Positions 35,587 to 44,392 of a stretch of DNA of 64,000 bases are shown in pieces. Location of the stretch: positions 1 through 64,000 of the forward strand of contig JBMNIZ010000009.1 of NCBI GenBank assembly GCA_050951405.1. The letters are read 5' to 3'. The notes under the pieces were generated by a model that did no database searches, was not told the DNA's origin, and worked only from the letters and a program-made list of their open reading frames with translations. How positions within the stretch are numbered: position 1 is the first letter of the stretch; each line of letters begins with the position of its first letter. Source of the DNA: JBMNIZ01 sp050951405. GTDB lineage: Bacteria; Bacillota; DULZ01. A program made the position numbers and the translations under genes.

Positions 35587-36492
35587 ATGGGAGATGGGAA
35601 AGTGGTATTGACAGCTCTGGAAAAGGCGGGCATTCTGGTAGAAGCGCTGCCTTATATCAAGAAGTTTCATGGCAAGACCATCGTGATCAAATACGGGGGC
35701 CATGCCATGCTCAATGAGGAATTGAAGAGGGCGGTGATGCAGGATATTATATTGATGAAACTGGTGGGAATGCATCCCGTTTTGGTCCACGGAGGCGGAC
35801 CGGAGATCAATGAAATGATGAGCCGTCTGGGGATGAAGTCTGATTTTGTTCAGGGAATGCGGGTCACGGACCGGGAGACCATGGAGATCGTGGAGATGGT
35901 TCTGGTTGGCAAGGTCAATAAAGAAATCGTGGCTCTCATCAATGGCTATGGTGGTCAAGCGGTGGGCCTGAGTGGTGAAGACGGTAAGCTTATCGAGGCC
36001 AGGAAGAAAATTATCCAGGCGAAAAATGGAGAAGGTGAGCCAGTTGAAGTTGATCTGGGGTACGTAGGGGATGTGCGGAAAATAAACCCGGAAATAATTC
36101 AGACGGTCATCGCCCAGGGCTATATCCCCGTGATTGCTCCTACTGGATCCGGGGAAGACGGGGAGACATACAATATTAATGCTGATTATGTGGCCGGGGA
36201 AATAGCCGCCGCTTTACAGGCCGACAAACTAATACTTTTGACCGATGTGGAAGGGATTTTTGCCAACTATGAAGACAGGGAAACCTTGATTTCCTCTCTC
36301 CAGGTTGATGAGGTGGCACAGCTCATTGACCGGGGTGTAATTGCCGGGGGCATGATCCCAAAAGTGGAGTGCTGCGTACAGGCACTGGCCGGGGGAGTAA
36401 CCAAAACCCATATTATCGATGGCCGTCTGCCCCATTCCATTTTGCTGGAGGTTTTGACCGACGAGGGTATTGGTACAGAAGTAGTGAAATAG
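35587..36492 (+). CDS. argB: Acetylglutamate kinase
   Basis: A 301-residue amino-acid kinase: IVIKYGGHAM near the N-terminus, VLVHGGGPEINEMMSRLG for acetylglutamate binding, INADYVAGEIAAALQADKLILLTDVEG for ATP binding and GGMIPKVECCVQALAGGV near the end. The frame is clean. It phosphorylates N-acetylglutamate, the step before ArgC and the usual feedback point. The extended N-terminal helix suggests the hexameric arginine-sensitive form (inference). It starts 7 bases after the argJ stop. Confidence 0.93.
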   Translation: MGDGKVVLTALEKAGILVEALPYIKKFHGKTIVIKYGGHAMLNEELKRAVMQDIILMKLVGMHPVLVHGGGPEINEMMSRLGMKSDFVQGMRVTDRETMEIVEMVLVGKVNKEIVALINGYGGQAVGLSGEDGKLIEARKKIIQAKNGEGEPVEVDLGYVGDVRKINPEIIQTVIAQGYIPVIAPTGSGEDGETYNINADYVAGEIAAALQADKLILLTDVEGIFANYEDRETLISSLQVDEVAQLIDRGVIAGGMIPKVECCVQALAGGVTKTHIIDGRLPHSILLEVLTDEGIGTEVVK

Positions 36493-36515
36493 ACGAAGAG
36501 AGGTTGTGGGTAAGA

Positions 36516-37710
36516 GTGCAAAACCGGGAAATCATAGAACAAGGGCAAAAATATTTAATGAATACTTACGGCAGGCTTCCTCTGGCCCTGGTCCGGGGTC
36601 AGGGGGCCTCAGTCTGGGATGGGGATGGCCGGGAATACCTTGATCTGGTCGGTGGACTGGCTGTTAACGCCCTGGGGCATGCCCATCCCCGGGTTGTCCA
36701 GGCTGTTCGGGACCAAGGGGAGAAAATGTTTCATTGCTCTAATCTTTACTGGATAGAACCCCAGGTGCGATTAGCGCGGTTACTGGTGGAAAACTCCTGC
36801 CTGGACCGGGTCTTTTTTGCCAACAGTGGTGCTGAAGCCAATGAAGGAGCTATTAAACTGGCTCGCAAATATGCCAAGATTCACCTGGGGGAAGACAGGT
36901 ATGAAATCATCACCATGTCCAAGTCTTTTCACGGCAGGACCCTGGCGACCTTGACGGCTACAGGCCAAGAAAAATATCACCAGGGTTACAGTCCCCTGCC
37001 CCAGGGTTTTAAATATGCTTCTTTCAACGACCTGGGATCTTTAGAAAAAGCTCTTGGCCCCCATACCTGTGCCATTATGCTAGAACCTATCCAGGGAGAG
37101 GGTGGGGTTTATCCCGCCGGGGAGGACTACCTGCAGAGGGTGCGCCAGCTTTGTGATGAAAAGGGTCTCCTCCTGATTTTTGATGAAGTGCAATGTGGCA
37201 TGGGCCGCACCGGCACTCTTTTTGCCTATGAGAATTACGGGGTAGAACCGGATATCATGACCCTGGCCAAGGCCCTGGCGGGCGGGTTGCCTATTGGGGC
37301 TCTTCTGGCCAAGGAACAAGTGGCGGCTGCTTTTCAGCCGGGAGACCATGCCTCCACTTTTGGCGGCAACCCCCTGGTAACCACGGCAGCTATCGCAGTT
37401 CTGGAAACAATTTTTACCGAAAAAATTCTGGACAATGTCCGGGAAATGGGAGATTATTTGGCCGGGGGACTGGAGAATTTAAGACAGAAGTATTCCTGCA
37501 TCAAGGAAATCCGGGGAAAAGGTCTGATGATAGGAGCGGAGCTGGATTGTCCGGCGGGGCCGGTAGTGACCGGTTGCCGGGAAAGGGGACTTTTGATCAA
37601 CAACGTCAGTGATCAAGTACTGCGTTTTCTCCCCCCTTTGATTATTACCAGCCAGGAGAGTAGACCGGTCCCTGGAAATACTGGATTTAGTATTATCTGA
37701 CCAGTCTTGA
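36516..37710 (+). CDS. argD: Acetylornithine aminotransferase (one frameshift near the 3' end)
   Basis: A class III PLP aminotransferase of about 397 residues. FFANSGAEANEGAIKLAR, KSFHGRT, LIFDEVQCGMGRTG and the PLP Lys in TLAKALAGGLPIGA are all present. The frame shifts near 37650, after RFLPPLIIT. In the next frame the expected C-terminus VDRSLEILDLVLSDQS follows and ends at 37710. The GTG start at 36516 follows GAAGAGAGG. It transaminates N-acetylglutamate semialdehyde. Confidence 0.9.
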
Positions 37711-37737
37711 ACTACTGGGAAAAGAGGGGGCATTGAA

Positions 37738-38694
37738 TTGTCTAAATCCAAAGAAGAGATCAAACATAATTTACGGGGGAGGGATTTTCTTTCCCTCCAC
37801 GATTTTGCACCTGATGAAATCCGTTATCTTTTGGAAGTGGCCGCCCATCTCAAGTCCCAACAGAAAAGGGGCCAGTCCCATCCAATACTCGCCGGGAAAA
37901 CCCTGGGCATGATTTTTCAAAAACACTCCACCCGGACCCGGGTTTCCTTTGAAGTGGGGATGTATCAGTTGGGAGGGTTTCCCCTGTTTCTTTCGGGCCA
38001 TGACCTGCAGTTGGGCCGGGGCGAACCCATCAAGGATACGGCCCGGGTACTGTCCCGTTATGTGGATGGGATCATGATCCGGACCTTCAGCCATGAAGAG
38101 GTAGTGGAACTGGCCGCCTATGCCAGCATCCCGGTCATCAACGGTTTGACGGATCTTCTCCATCCCTGCCAGGCACTGGCAGATATCATGACTATTCAGG
38201 AATATAAAGGGAAGCTGGCCGGGGTGAAGATGACTTACATGGGGGACGGGAACAATGTGGCCCATTCACTGATGTTTGCCGGAGCCAAAACCGGCATGGA
38301 TGTGACCATAGCCTCGCCGGCCGGCTATACTCCCCAGGCGGAGGTTATCCGGCTGGCCAGGGAGGATGCCTCAGAGACCGGTGGTACCATTACCATTACC
38401 GATGATATTGTAGCCGCTGCCAGGGACGCGGATGTTTTGTATACAGACGTCTGGGCCAGTATGGGACAGGAAGAAGAAGCTGCCCGCCGCCGGAAGGCAC
38501 TGGAGACTTATCAAATCAACAGGGACCTATTGAAACTGGCCAAGCCAGATGTGATTGTACTGCATTGTCTTCCCGCCCACCGGGGAGAAGAAGTGACAGA
38601 AGAAGTCTTTGAAGGACCCCATGCTGCCATTTTTGATGAAGCGGAAAACCGCCTCCATGCCCAGAAGGCCATCATGGCGCTTCTAATGGGGTAA
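37738..38694 (+). CDS. argF: Ornithine carbamoyltransferase
   Basis: A 318-residue transcarbamylase with carbamoyl-phosphate motif STRTRVSFE, ornithine-binding HPCQALAD and catalytic HCLPAHRGEE. The frame is clean. The TTG start is preceded by AAAGAGGGGG. It makes citrulline from ornithine. No carAB genes are present nearby, so carbamoyl phosphate must come from another locus. Confidence 0.95.
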   Translation: MSKSKEEIKHNLRGRDFLSLHDFAPDEIRYLLEVAAHLKSQQKRGQSHPILAGKTLGMIFQKHSTRTRVSFEVGMYQLGGFPLFLSGHDLQLGRGEPIKDTARVLSRYVDGIMIRTFSHEEVVELAAYASIPVINGLTDLLHPCQALADIMTIQEYKGKLAGVKMTYMGDGNNVAHSLMFAGAKTGMDVTIASPAGYTPQAEVIRLAREDASETGGTITITDDIVAAARDADVLYTDVWASMGQEEEAARRRKALETYQINRDLLKLAKPDVIVLHCLPAHRGEEVTEEVFEGPHAAIFDEAENRLHAQKAIMALLMG

Positions 38695-38744
38695 CCGGGG
38701 CGGAAGGTGCAGATAAAAAATGGTCCAGAAGGAGGATGTTATTA

Positions 38745-39951
38745 ATGAAGAAGGTTGTTCTGGCTTATTCCGGGGGATTGGATACTTCGATAATTATTCC
38801 CTGGCTGAAAGAGACTTATGGTTATGAAGTGATTGCCATGGCTGCCGATGTGGGGCAGGGTGAGGAACTGGAACCCCTGGAGGAAAAAGCTATTCAAAGT
38901 GGAGCCTCCAAGATTTATATAGAAGATTTAAAAGAAGAATTTGTCACGGATTTTGTATTTCCGACCTTGAAGGCAGGGGCGGTCTACGAGGGCAAGTACC
39001 TTTTGGGCACTTCCTTTGCCCGGCCTCTCATTGCCAAGCGTCTGGTGGAGATTGCGGAGCAAGAAGGAGCAGAAGCCGTAGCTCACGGTGCTACTGGTAA
39101 AGGCAATGACCAGGTGCGTTTTGAACTGACGGTAAAAGCTTTGAACCCGGACCTGAAAATCATTGCCCCCTGGCGAATTTGGGATATCCGTTCCCGGGAG
39201 GATGCCATTGATTATGCTGAGGCCAGGGGCATTCCCGTACCGGTAACCAAGGCCCGTCCCTACAGCATGGACCGGAACCTTTGGCATTTGAGCCATGAGG
39301 GAGGAGATCTGGAAGACCCCTGGAATGAACCCAAGGAAGATGTGCTGATGATCATTACTCCCCCGGAAAAAGCGCCGGACCGTCCCACCTATGTGGAGAT
39401 TGAATTTGAAAAGGGTATTCCCATTAAAGTGGACGGCAAAAACTATGGTCCGGTGGAATTAATCGAGAAGCTCAATCAATTGGGGGCAGCCAATGGGGTT
39501 GGCATTGACGATATCGTAGAAAACCGGTTGGTAGGCATGAAATCAAGAGGCGTTTATGAAACACCGGGAGGGACCATTCTTTACTATGCTCACCGGGAGC
39601 TGGAATACTTGACTCTTGACCGGCAGACATTTCATTTTAAGGAGATTGCGGCAGCCAAATACGCAGAACTGGTCTATGATGGAGTCTGGTATTCCCCCTT
39701 GCGCCAGGCTATTGATGCCTTTGTTGATGTGACCCAGGAATATGTTACCGGTACTCGTTCGCTTGAAGCTTTACAAGGGAAATTGTACCCCCGCCGGGGC
39801 CAGATCCCCCTATTCCCTGTATAACGAAGAATTTGTCACTTTCGGCCAGGACGAAGTTTATAACCAGAAGGATGCAGAAGGCTTTATCAATTTATTTGGC
39901 TTGCCCTTAAAAGTCCGGGCCTTGATGGAGAAAAATCTTGCCGGCAAATAA
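38745..39951 (+). CDS. argG: Argininosuccinate synthase (one frameshift)
   Basis: VVLAYSGGLDTSIIIPWL is the ATP pyrophosphatase loop, and later GKGNDQVRFE and YSMDRNLWHLSHEGG bind citrulline and aspartate. The ATG at 38745 is chosen because AAGGAGG ends 9 bases before it; the ATG at 38736 touches that site. One extra C in CCCCC near 39788-39792 breaks the frame. Repaired, it reads LYPAGARSPYSLYNEEFVTFG and ends at 39951. Confidence 0.92.
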
Positions 39952-40002
39952 ATCGATGGTTCTTCAGTCTTTGGTCAAAGTGGTTGCAAGGAGGTACCTG
40001 TC

Positions 40003-41400
40003 ATGAAGAAGTTCTGGGGAGGCCGTTTTCAAAAAGACACCGACCGGCTGGTGGAGGATTTTCATTCCTCCATCAGTTTTGACCAGCGTCTTTACCGCCA
40101 GGATATCCGGGGCAGCCAGTCTCATGCCAGGATGCTGGGGAAAACAGGAATTATCAGCGCAAAAGAGGCGGAACAGATCATCCAGGGGCTGGAAGAAATA
40201 CTGGCAGACGTTGAAAAAGGCCGTTTGGAGTTTGAAGTAGGAGCGGAAGATATCCACCTGAATATCGAAAAACTTCTTATCGCCAGGATTGGCCAGGTGG
40301 GTAAGAAGCTACATACAGCCAGAAGCCGCAACGACCAGGTAGCCCTGGACACTCGTCTTTATCTGAAGGAAGAAATCAGATCCATCCAGTCTCTGCTGAT
40401 CAACTTGCAGGAGACATTACTTGATCTGGGCCGGGAACACCTGACCACCATCATGCCCGGCTATACTCATCTGCAGAAAGCCCAGCCCATCACCTATGCC
40501 CATCATCTGATGGCCTATTTCCAGATGTTCAAAAGGGACTGGGAGAGGCTGGAGGACTGTTATCGACGCACCGATGTGCTTCCTTTAGGTTCCGGCGCCC
40601 TGGCCGGGACAACCTTTCCCATAGACCGGCAGATGGTGGCGGAGGAACTGGGTTTTGCCGCCATCAGTGAAAATAGCCTGGATGGGGTAAGCGATCGGGA
40701 TTATGTTATCGAATTCATAGCTGCCGTTTCTCTTTTGATGATGCACCTGAGCCGTTTTTGCGAAGAAATCATCCTCTGGTCCTCTGATGAATTTCGTTTT
40801 GTGGAACTGGACGATGCCTATAGTACCGGATCCAGCATTATGCCCCAGAAGAAAAACCCCGATGTGGCAGAACTCATCCGGGGGAAAACAGGTCGTGTTT
40901 ACGGACATCTGATGGCCCTTTTGACGGTACTCAAATCCCTGCCCCTGGCTTATAACAAAGACCTGCAGGAAGATAAAGAAGCTCTTTTTGATACAGTGGA
41001 TACGGCAAAAAAATGTCTCTTGACTTTCATTCCCATGCTGAAAACCCTAAAGGTAAACCGAGACCGCATGTTTCAGGGAGCAAGAGGCGGTTTTACCAAT
41101 GCTACCGATGTGGCCGATTACCTGGCGAAAAAAGGGGTGCCCTTCCGGGAAGCCCATGAAATCGTGGGGAAGCTGGTCCTGAAATGCCTGGAAGAGGGCC
41201 GGCGCTTGGAAGAATTGAGCCTGGAGGAATACCGGCGGCTGTCCCCTTTTTTCTCTTCTGATATATACGAAACCATTTCCATTGAGGCCTGCGTTTCCCG
41301 CCGGAACACCCCCGGCGGCCCGGCCCGGAAAGCAGTGGAGGACTGCATCCTTTCCGGCGAGGCCTGGATCGAAATCAAAAAAACAAGAGTCATGGGCTGA
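40003..41400 (+). CDS. argH: Argininosuccinate lyase
   Basis: A 465-residue fumarase/aspartase-superfamily lyase. KLHTARSRNDQVALDTRLYL, GYTHLQKAQPITYAHHLMAY and the catalytic loop SSIMPQKKNPD are all present, and the frame is clean. It releases arginine and fumarate. It is the last gene of argCJBDFGH and may be able to feed fumarate to the fumarate-reductase-like genes elsewhere in the window (inference). Confidence 0.95.
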   Translation: MKKFWGGRFQKDTDRLVEDFHSSISFDQRLYRQDIRGSQSHARMLGKTGIISAKEAEQIIQGLEEILADVEKGRLEFEVGAEDIHLNIEKLLIARIGQVGKKLHTARSRNDQVALDTRLYLKEEIRSIQSLLINLQETLLDLGREHLTTIMPGYTHLQKAQPITYAHHLMAYFQMFKRDWERLEDCYRRTDVLPLGSGALAGTTFPIDRQMVAEELGFAAISENSLDGVSDRDYVIEFIAAVSLLMMHLSRFCEEIILWSSDEFRFVELDDAYSTGSSIMPQKKNPDVAELIRGKTGRVYGHLMALLTVLKSLPLAYNKDLQEDKEALFDTVDTAKKCLLTFIPMLKTLKVNRDRMFQGARGGFTNATDVADYLAKKGVPFREAHEIVGKLVLKCLEEGRRLEELSLEEYRRLSPFFSSDIYETISIEACVSRRNTPGGPARKAVEDCILSGEAWIEIKKTRVMG

Positions 41401-41565
41401 TTTTTCCTTAACTTCATTTCCTATTGTAATCCGCTCCTTTTGGAGTTATACTAAAGTAGCTCGGAAATGCGATGGATAGGAGAAACCTTCTCAATTGCCC
41501 CAGGCATGGGAAGTTTTTGAATTTCCCTCTGCAACGGGCAATTAAAAGATTCAGGAGGTTTTCTC

Positions 41566-41868
41566 ATGTTCAGCGACAAAGTGTTGGTCTGCAAAGAGTG
41601 CGGCAAAGAGTTCGCTTTTTCTGCTTCCGAGCAGGAGTTCTATGCGGACAAAGGATTCACCAATGAACCGGGCCGGTGCCCGGAATGCCGGGCCGCCCGT
41701 AAAGCCCGGAGCAGGGGCCGAGGCGGCGAAAGGCGGTCGCCGCGGGAAATGCACCCTGCCACCTGTGCCGCTTGCGGCAAGGAGACTTCGGTCCCTTTTC
41801 AGCCCAGCGGAGGCAGGCCCGTTTACTGCAGCCTGTGCTTCCAAGAGAACAGCAGGAATAGGTGGTAG
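41566..41868 (+). CDS. Small zinc-ribbon protein (CxxC-type)
   Basis: A 100-residue basic protein with two zinc-ribbon units: CKECGKEFAFSASEQEFY...CPECRAARK and CAACGKETSVPF...YCSLCFQE, joined by an Arg/Gly-rich linker. The first unit matches the probable zinc-ribbon family that is common in Firmicutes and often follows a cold-shock-like pattern; nucleic acid binding is likely but unproven. TCAGGAGGTT precedes the ATG. It is monocistronic, with a long terminator after it. Confidence 0.85.
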   Translation: MFSDKVLVCKECGKEFAFSASEQEFYADKGFTNEPGRCPECRAARKARSRGRGGERRSPREMHPATCAACGKETSVPFQPSGGRPVYCSLCFQENSRNRW

Positions 41869-41894
41869 AAGCAAAACCTTCCGGACATGATCTG

Positions 41895-41957
41895 CTCCCC
41901 TTTGAGTTGACGCCTGAATGAACAAAAATTCAGGACCAGCTCAAGGGGAGTTTTTTG
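41895..41957 (+). terminator. Long two-part terminator hairpin
   Basis: CTCCCCTTTGAG pairs with CTCAAGGGGAG (one bulge), enclosing an inner stem CCTGAAT/ATTCAGG, and is followed by TTTTTTG. Confidence 0.9.
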
Positions 41958-42293
41958 TTAAAGGACATGCTCGCCAATTGGCTCTACCACCTTTTCGAAT
42001 TCACCAAAAGCAGGTTTGTAGAGGGCAGATACTTGAAAACCCGGTTCCCCCGGAGTGCCCCCGTCGCTATCAACTTTATGGTGCTTAGGGGCAGTCTGCC
42101 CGGGGGACGGTGCATTTGGCGCTTTGATTATATCTACAAAATTCAAATGAGAAGGTCAGGTATGAATTGGCAAGTCCGCCAGTGGGATACGATCCCGGTT
42201 AAAAACTCCCTTACTTTTATATGCTGGGAACAAATCAAAAATATTTGCGTCCAAAGAAATGTAGAACAGTCTTGAATGCATGGAGGTAAGAAG
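41958..42293. other. Intergenic region without a convincing gene
   Basis: About 335 bases between the terminator and the lipoprotein gene. Short open frames exist on both strands but lack ribosome sites and recognisable sequence. Small GC-rich inverted repeats lie near 42057-42110 (TGCCCCCG against GGGGCA, and GCCCGGGGG). Confidence 0.5.
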
Positions 42294-43217
42294 ATGAAAA
42301 AAACACTGGCGTTAGTATTGGCATTGTCCTTGAGCGTCTTTTTAGCGGGCTGCACCACGGCGCAGCTGGGCCTAGGAGCTGAAGCCCAAAAGCAAGTCCA
42401 GGAAAGCCAAAATCAGGATGCGGAGGCCGTCAAAAATTTAGTTGAGGAATTCGGCCGGAAACTGCAGCTGGTTTCTCTCCTGGCGCCTGAAGATGTCTTG
42501 AAAGGGAGCATGGAGGAAAGCTACGCTGAGTTTGTCTCTCCTTCTCTTCTGGAACAATGGCTGCAGGACCCGATTAATGCACCCGGGAGGCTGACTTCCA
42601 GTCCCTGGCCGGACCGCATTGAAATAATCAGCATGGAAAAAATTGCAGAAGAAGCCTATGAGGTAAAAGGTGAAATCATTGAAATTACAAGCGCAAGTGA
42701 TGCCGCGGCCGGCAAAAAGCCCATCGTTTTGGTCGTAGAGAAAACAGAGGGGAAATGGCTCATTAGCCAAGCCCAGGTGGGCGAAGCCCGGGAGAAAGCT
42801 TCAGTTGTTTACCACAATACCCGGTACGGTTTCACTTTTTCCCTGCCGGAGAGCTGGCAGGATTACCGGATTATCACCGATGAATGGGAGGCTTTTTCCC
42901 TGGCCGAGGCCAAGCAGGGAGAAGTGGTGGAAAGGGGTCCCGTCATTTCCATCAGACATCCCCAGTGGACAGAGGAAGAGCCCCGGCAAGACGTTCCCAT
43001 CATGATCTTCACCCTTGAACAGTGGGAGGGGCTGGAAGAGGGGGCATTCAGCCTGGGGGCGGCGCCGGTGGGGCCCACGGAACTGGGCCGCAACAGTCAA
43101 TATGTTTTTGCCCTTCCCGCCCGTTACAACTATGCCTTTCCCACGGGTTACGAAGAAGTGGAAGAGATTTTAGCCGGCCATCCTCTTTCTGCCAACGAAA
43201 ATTTCCAGATACAATAA
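42294..43217 (+). CDS. Uncharacterised lipoprotein
   Basis: A 307-residue secreted lipoprotein: the signal peptide ends in FLAGCTT. An N-terminal heptad-rich segment (about 25-65) is followed by a small domain with IVLVVEKTEGKWLISQAQVG, like an NTF2-type fold, and then a C-terminal part starting YGFTFSLPESWQDYRII, a PsbP/lipoprotein-like beta domain. The ATG at 42294 has GGAGGT 6 bases upstream; the ATG at 42276 lies before that site. I cannot name a function. A strong terminator follows. Confidence 0.8.
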   Translation: MKKTLALVLALSLSVFLAGCTTAQLGLGAEAQKQVQESQNQDAEAVKNLVEEFGRKLQLVSLLAPEDVLKGSMEESYAEFVSPSLLEQWLQDPINAPGRLTSSPWPDRIEIISMEKIAEEAYEVKGEIIEITSASDAAAGKKPIVLVVEKTEGKWLISQAQVGEAREKASVVYHNTRYGFTFSLPESWQDYRIITDEWEAFSLAEAKQGEVVERGPVISIRHPQWTEEEPRQDVPIMIFTLEQWEGLEEGAFSLGAAPVGPTELGRNSQYVFALPARYNYAFPTGYEEVEEILAGHPLSANENFQIQ

Positions 43218-43249
43218 AACAGCGCCGAAGCTCCTTTTAAAAAAGAGAG

Positions 43250-43291
43250 GGCACTGTCTCTTGAAGCTTTTCAGAGGCAGTGCCTTTTTTT
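43250..43291 (+). terminator. Rho-independent terminator
   Basis: GGCACTGTCTCT pairs with AGAGGCAGTGCC over 12 bases (one G-T wobble), followed by seven T. Confidence 0.93.
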
Positions 43292-43317
43292 ATGATAAAT
43301 ATTTCTGGCAATATACC

Positions 43318-43346
43318 TTGACAGACATAGTATTATGGGTTAAATT
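43318..43346 (+). promoter_or_regulatory. Promoter before the PadR gene
   Basis: TTGACA (43318-43323), a 17-base spacer and TAAATT (43341-43346), about 20 bases before the start codon. PadR genes are often autoregulated, but no clear operator palindrome is seen. Confidence 0.5.
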
Positions 43347-43367
43347 GTATATTGGGTGGTGAGATAG

Positions 43368-43727
43368 ATGTCTGCCAGAATATCCACAGATTTGATCCGG
43401 GGTCATACCGATACCATCATTCTAAACATACTTCGGCAGGGGGACAGTTACGGCTATGAGATTTACAAAAAGATCATTAAACTGAGCGGGAATCGGTATG
43501 AATTAAAGGAAGCCACTTTATACACGGCTTTCCGCCGCTTGGAGCGGGATGAATACATCGTTTCATACTGGGGCGATGAAAGCCAGGGGGGCAGGAGAAA
43601 ATATTACCGCCTTACCGACAAAGGCAGGGAACTCTACGAGAAAAACAAAAAGGACTGGCTCTTCGCCAAAGATGTGCTGGATAAATTGATCACGGGAGGA
43701 ATTGACCATGTCCAAGGACTTGGATAA
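43368..43727 (+). CDS. PadR-family transcriptional regulator
   Basis: A 119-residue winged-helix regulator. RGHTDTIILNILRQGDSYGYEIYKKI and ATLYTAFRRLERDEYIVSYW followed by GGRRKYYRLTDKGREL are the standard PadR DNA-binding and wing sequences. It overlaps the following membrane protein gene by 20 bases, so it probably controls that gene and itself. The signal is unknown. Confidence 0.92.
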   Translation: MSARISTDLIRGHTDTIILNILRQGDSYGYEIYKKIIKLSGNRYELKEATLYTAFRRLERDEYIVSYWGDESQGGRRKYYRLTDKGRELYEKNKKDWLFAKDVLDKLITGGIDHVQGLG

Positions 43728-44361
43728 AAGAGTAAAATCGCACATCGACAAGCTCTTTGCGGGAATTACCGAGAGCCGGCAGCTGCGGGATTTAAAGGAA
43801 GAATTGGCCATCAACATCAAGGAAAAAATTGCCGATTATAAAGGGAAGGGTCTGGATGAGGAACAGGCTTTTCAAGAAGCCGTGATTTCCATGGGGGATT
43901 TGAGCGAATTGGCGGAGGAGATGCGGAAGTACGGGCAGGGTCCGGCTGCATCACCGTTTCCTTCCCATCCAACGGCGCGGATTTCCACGGCCGGCATTGT
44001 CGCAGGAGTGCTGCTCATTCTTTTCGGCATTTTCACCGTGCTCATCTTGTATTTCATGCGCTCAGATGCGGTCAGCGTGACCGGCGCCGGCATCTTCATT
44101 GTGGCTGGCGGCGTACTGCTCACCTACGGGGTGCTTGCCCGGGAAACCCGGAAAAAATACGGGATGAAGCCGGTCCGGGCTGCCTTGTATGCCCTGTCCG
44201 TCGGCCTCATCTTGTTCAGCATCTTCACGGGAATCACTTCCCGCTTTGCCACCGGGGAGATGTATATCGCCGTCGGCTCGGTGATGGTCTTTTCTTTAGC
44301 CGGGGTTGGCTTATTCTTACTGCTTGCCCTCACGGAAACTGACCGGCGGAAACAGTACTAA
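43708..44361 (+). CDS. Membrane protein with N-terminal HAAS-type helical domain
   Basis: The first 75 residues form a charged helical bundle with RQLRDLKEELAINIKEKIADY and GLDEEQAFQEAVISMGDLSELAEEM, the HAAS/permease-prefix domain that typically accompanies PadR regulators. Four to five hydrophobic segments follow. The ATG at 43708 has GGGAGGA 7 bases upstream, inside the padR gene. These PadR-controlled proteins are thought to sense or regulate envelope state; the exact role is unknown. Confidence 0.8.
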   Translation: MSKDLDKRVKSHIDKLFAGITESRQLRDLKEELAINIKEKIADYKGKGLDEEQAFQEAVISMGDLSELAEEMRKYGQGPAASPFPSHPTARISTAGIVAGVLLILFGIFTVLILYFMRSDAVSVTGAGIFIVAGGVLLTYGVLARETRKKYGMKPVRAALYALSVGLILFSIFTGITSRFATGEMYIAVGSVMVFSLAGVGLFLLLALTETDRRKQY

Positions 44362-44392
44362 AATCAGATTGTAGCGGCCCCGGCTGTTTTTA

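Noticed and set aside
41472..41666. Plus-strand open frame overlapping the zinc-ribbon gene
   Set aside because: Different frame from a gene with clear CxxC motifs and a good ribosome site.
41958..42146. 62-residue minus-strand open frame
   Set aside because: No ribosome site or recognisable domain; may be chance or a decayed fragment.
41955..42275. 106-residue open frame after the zinc-ribbon gene
   Set aside because: Starts inside a terminator tail, has no ribosome site and no recognisable sequence.
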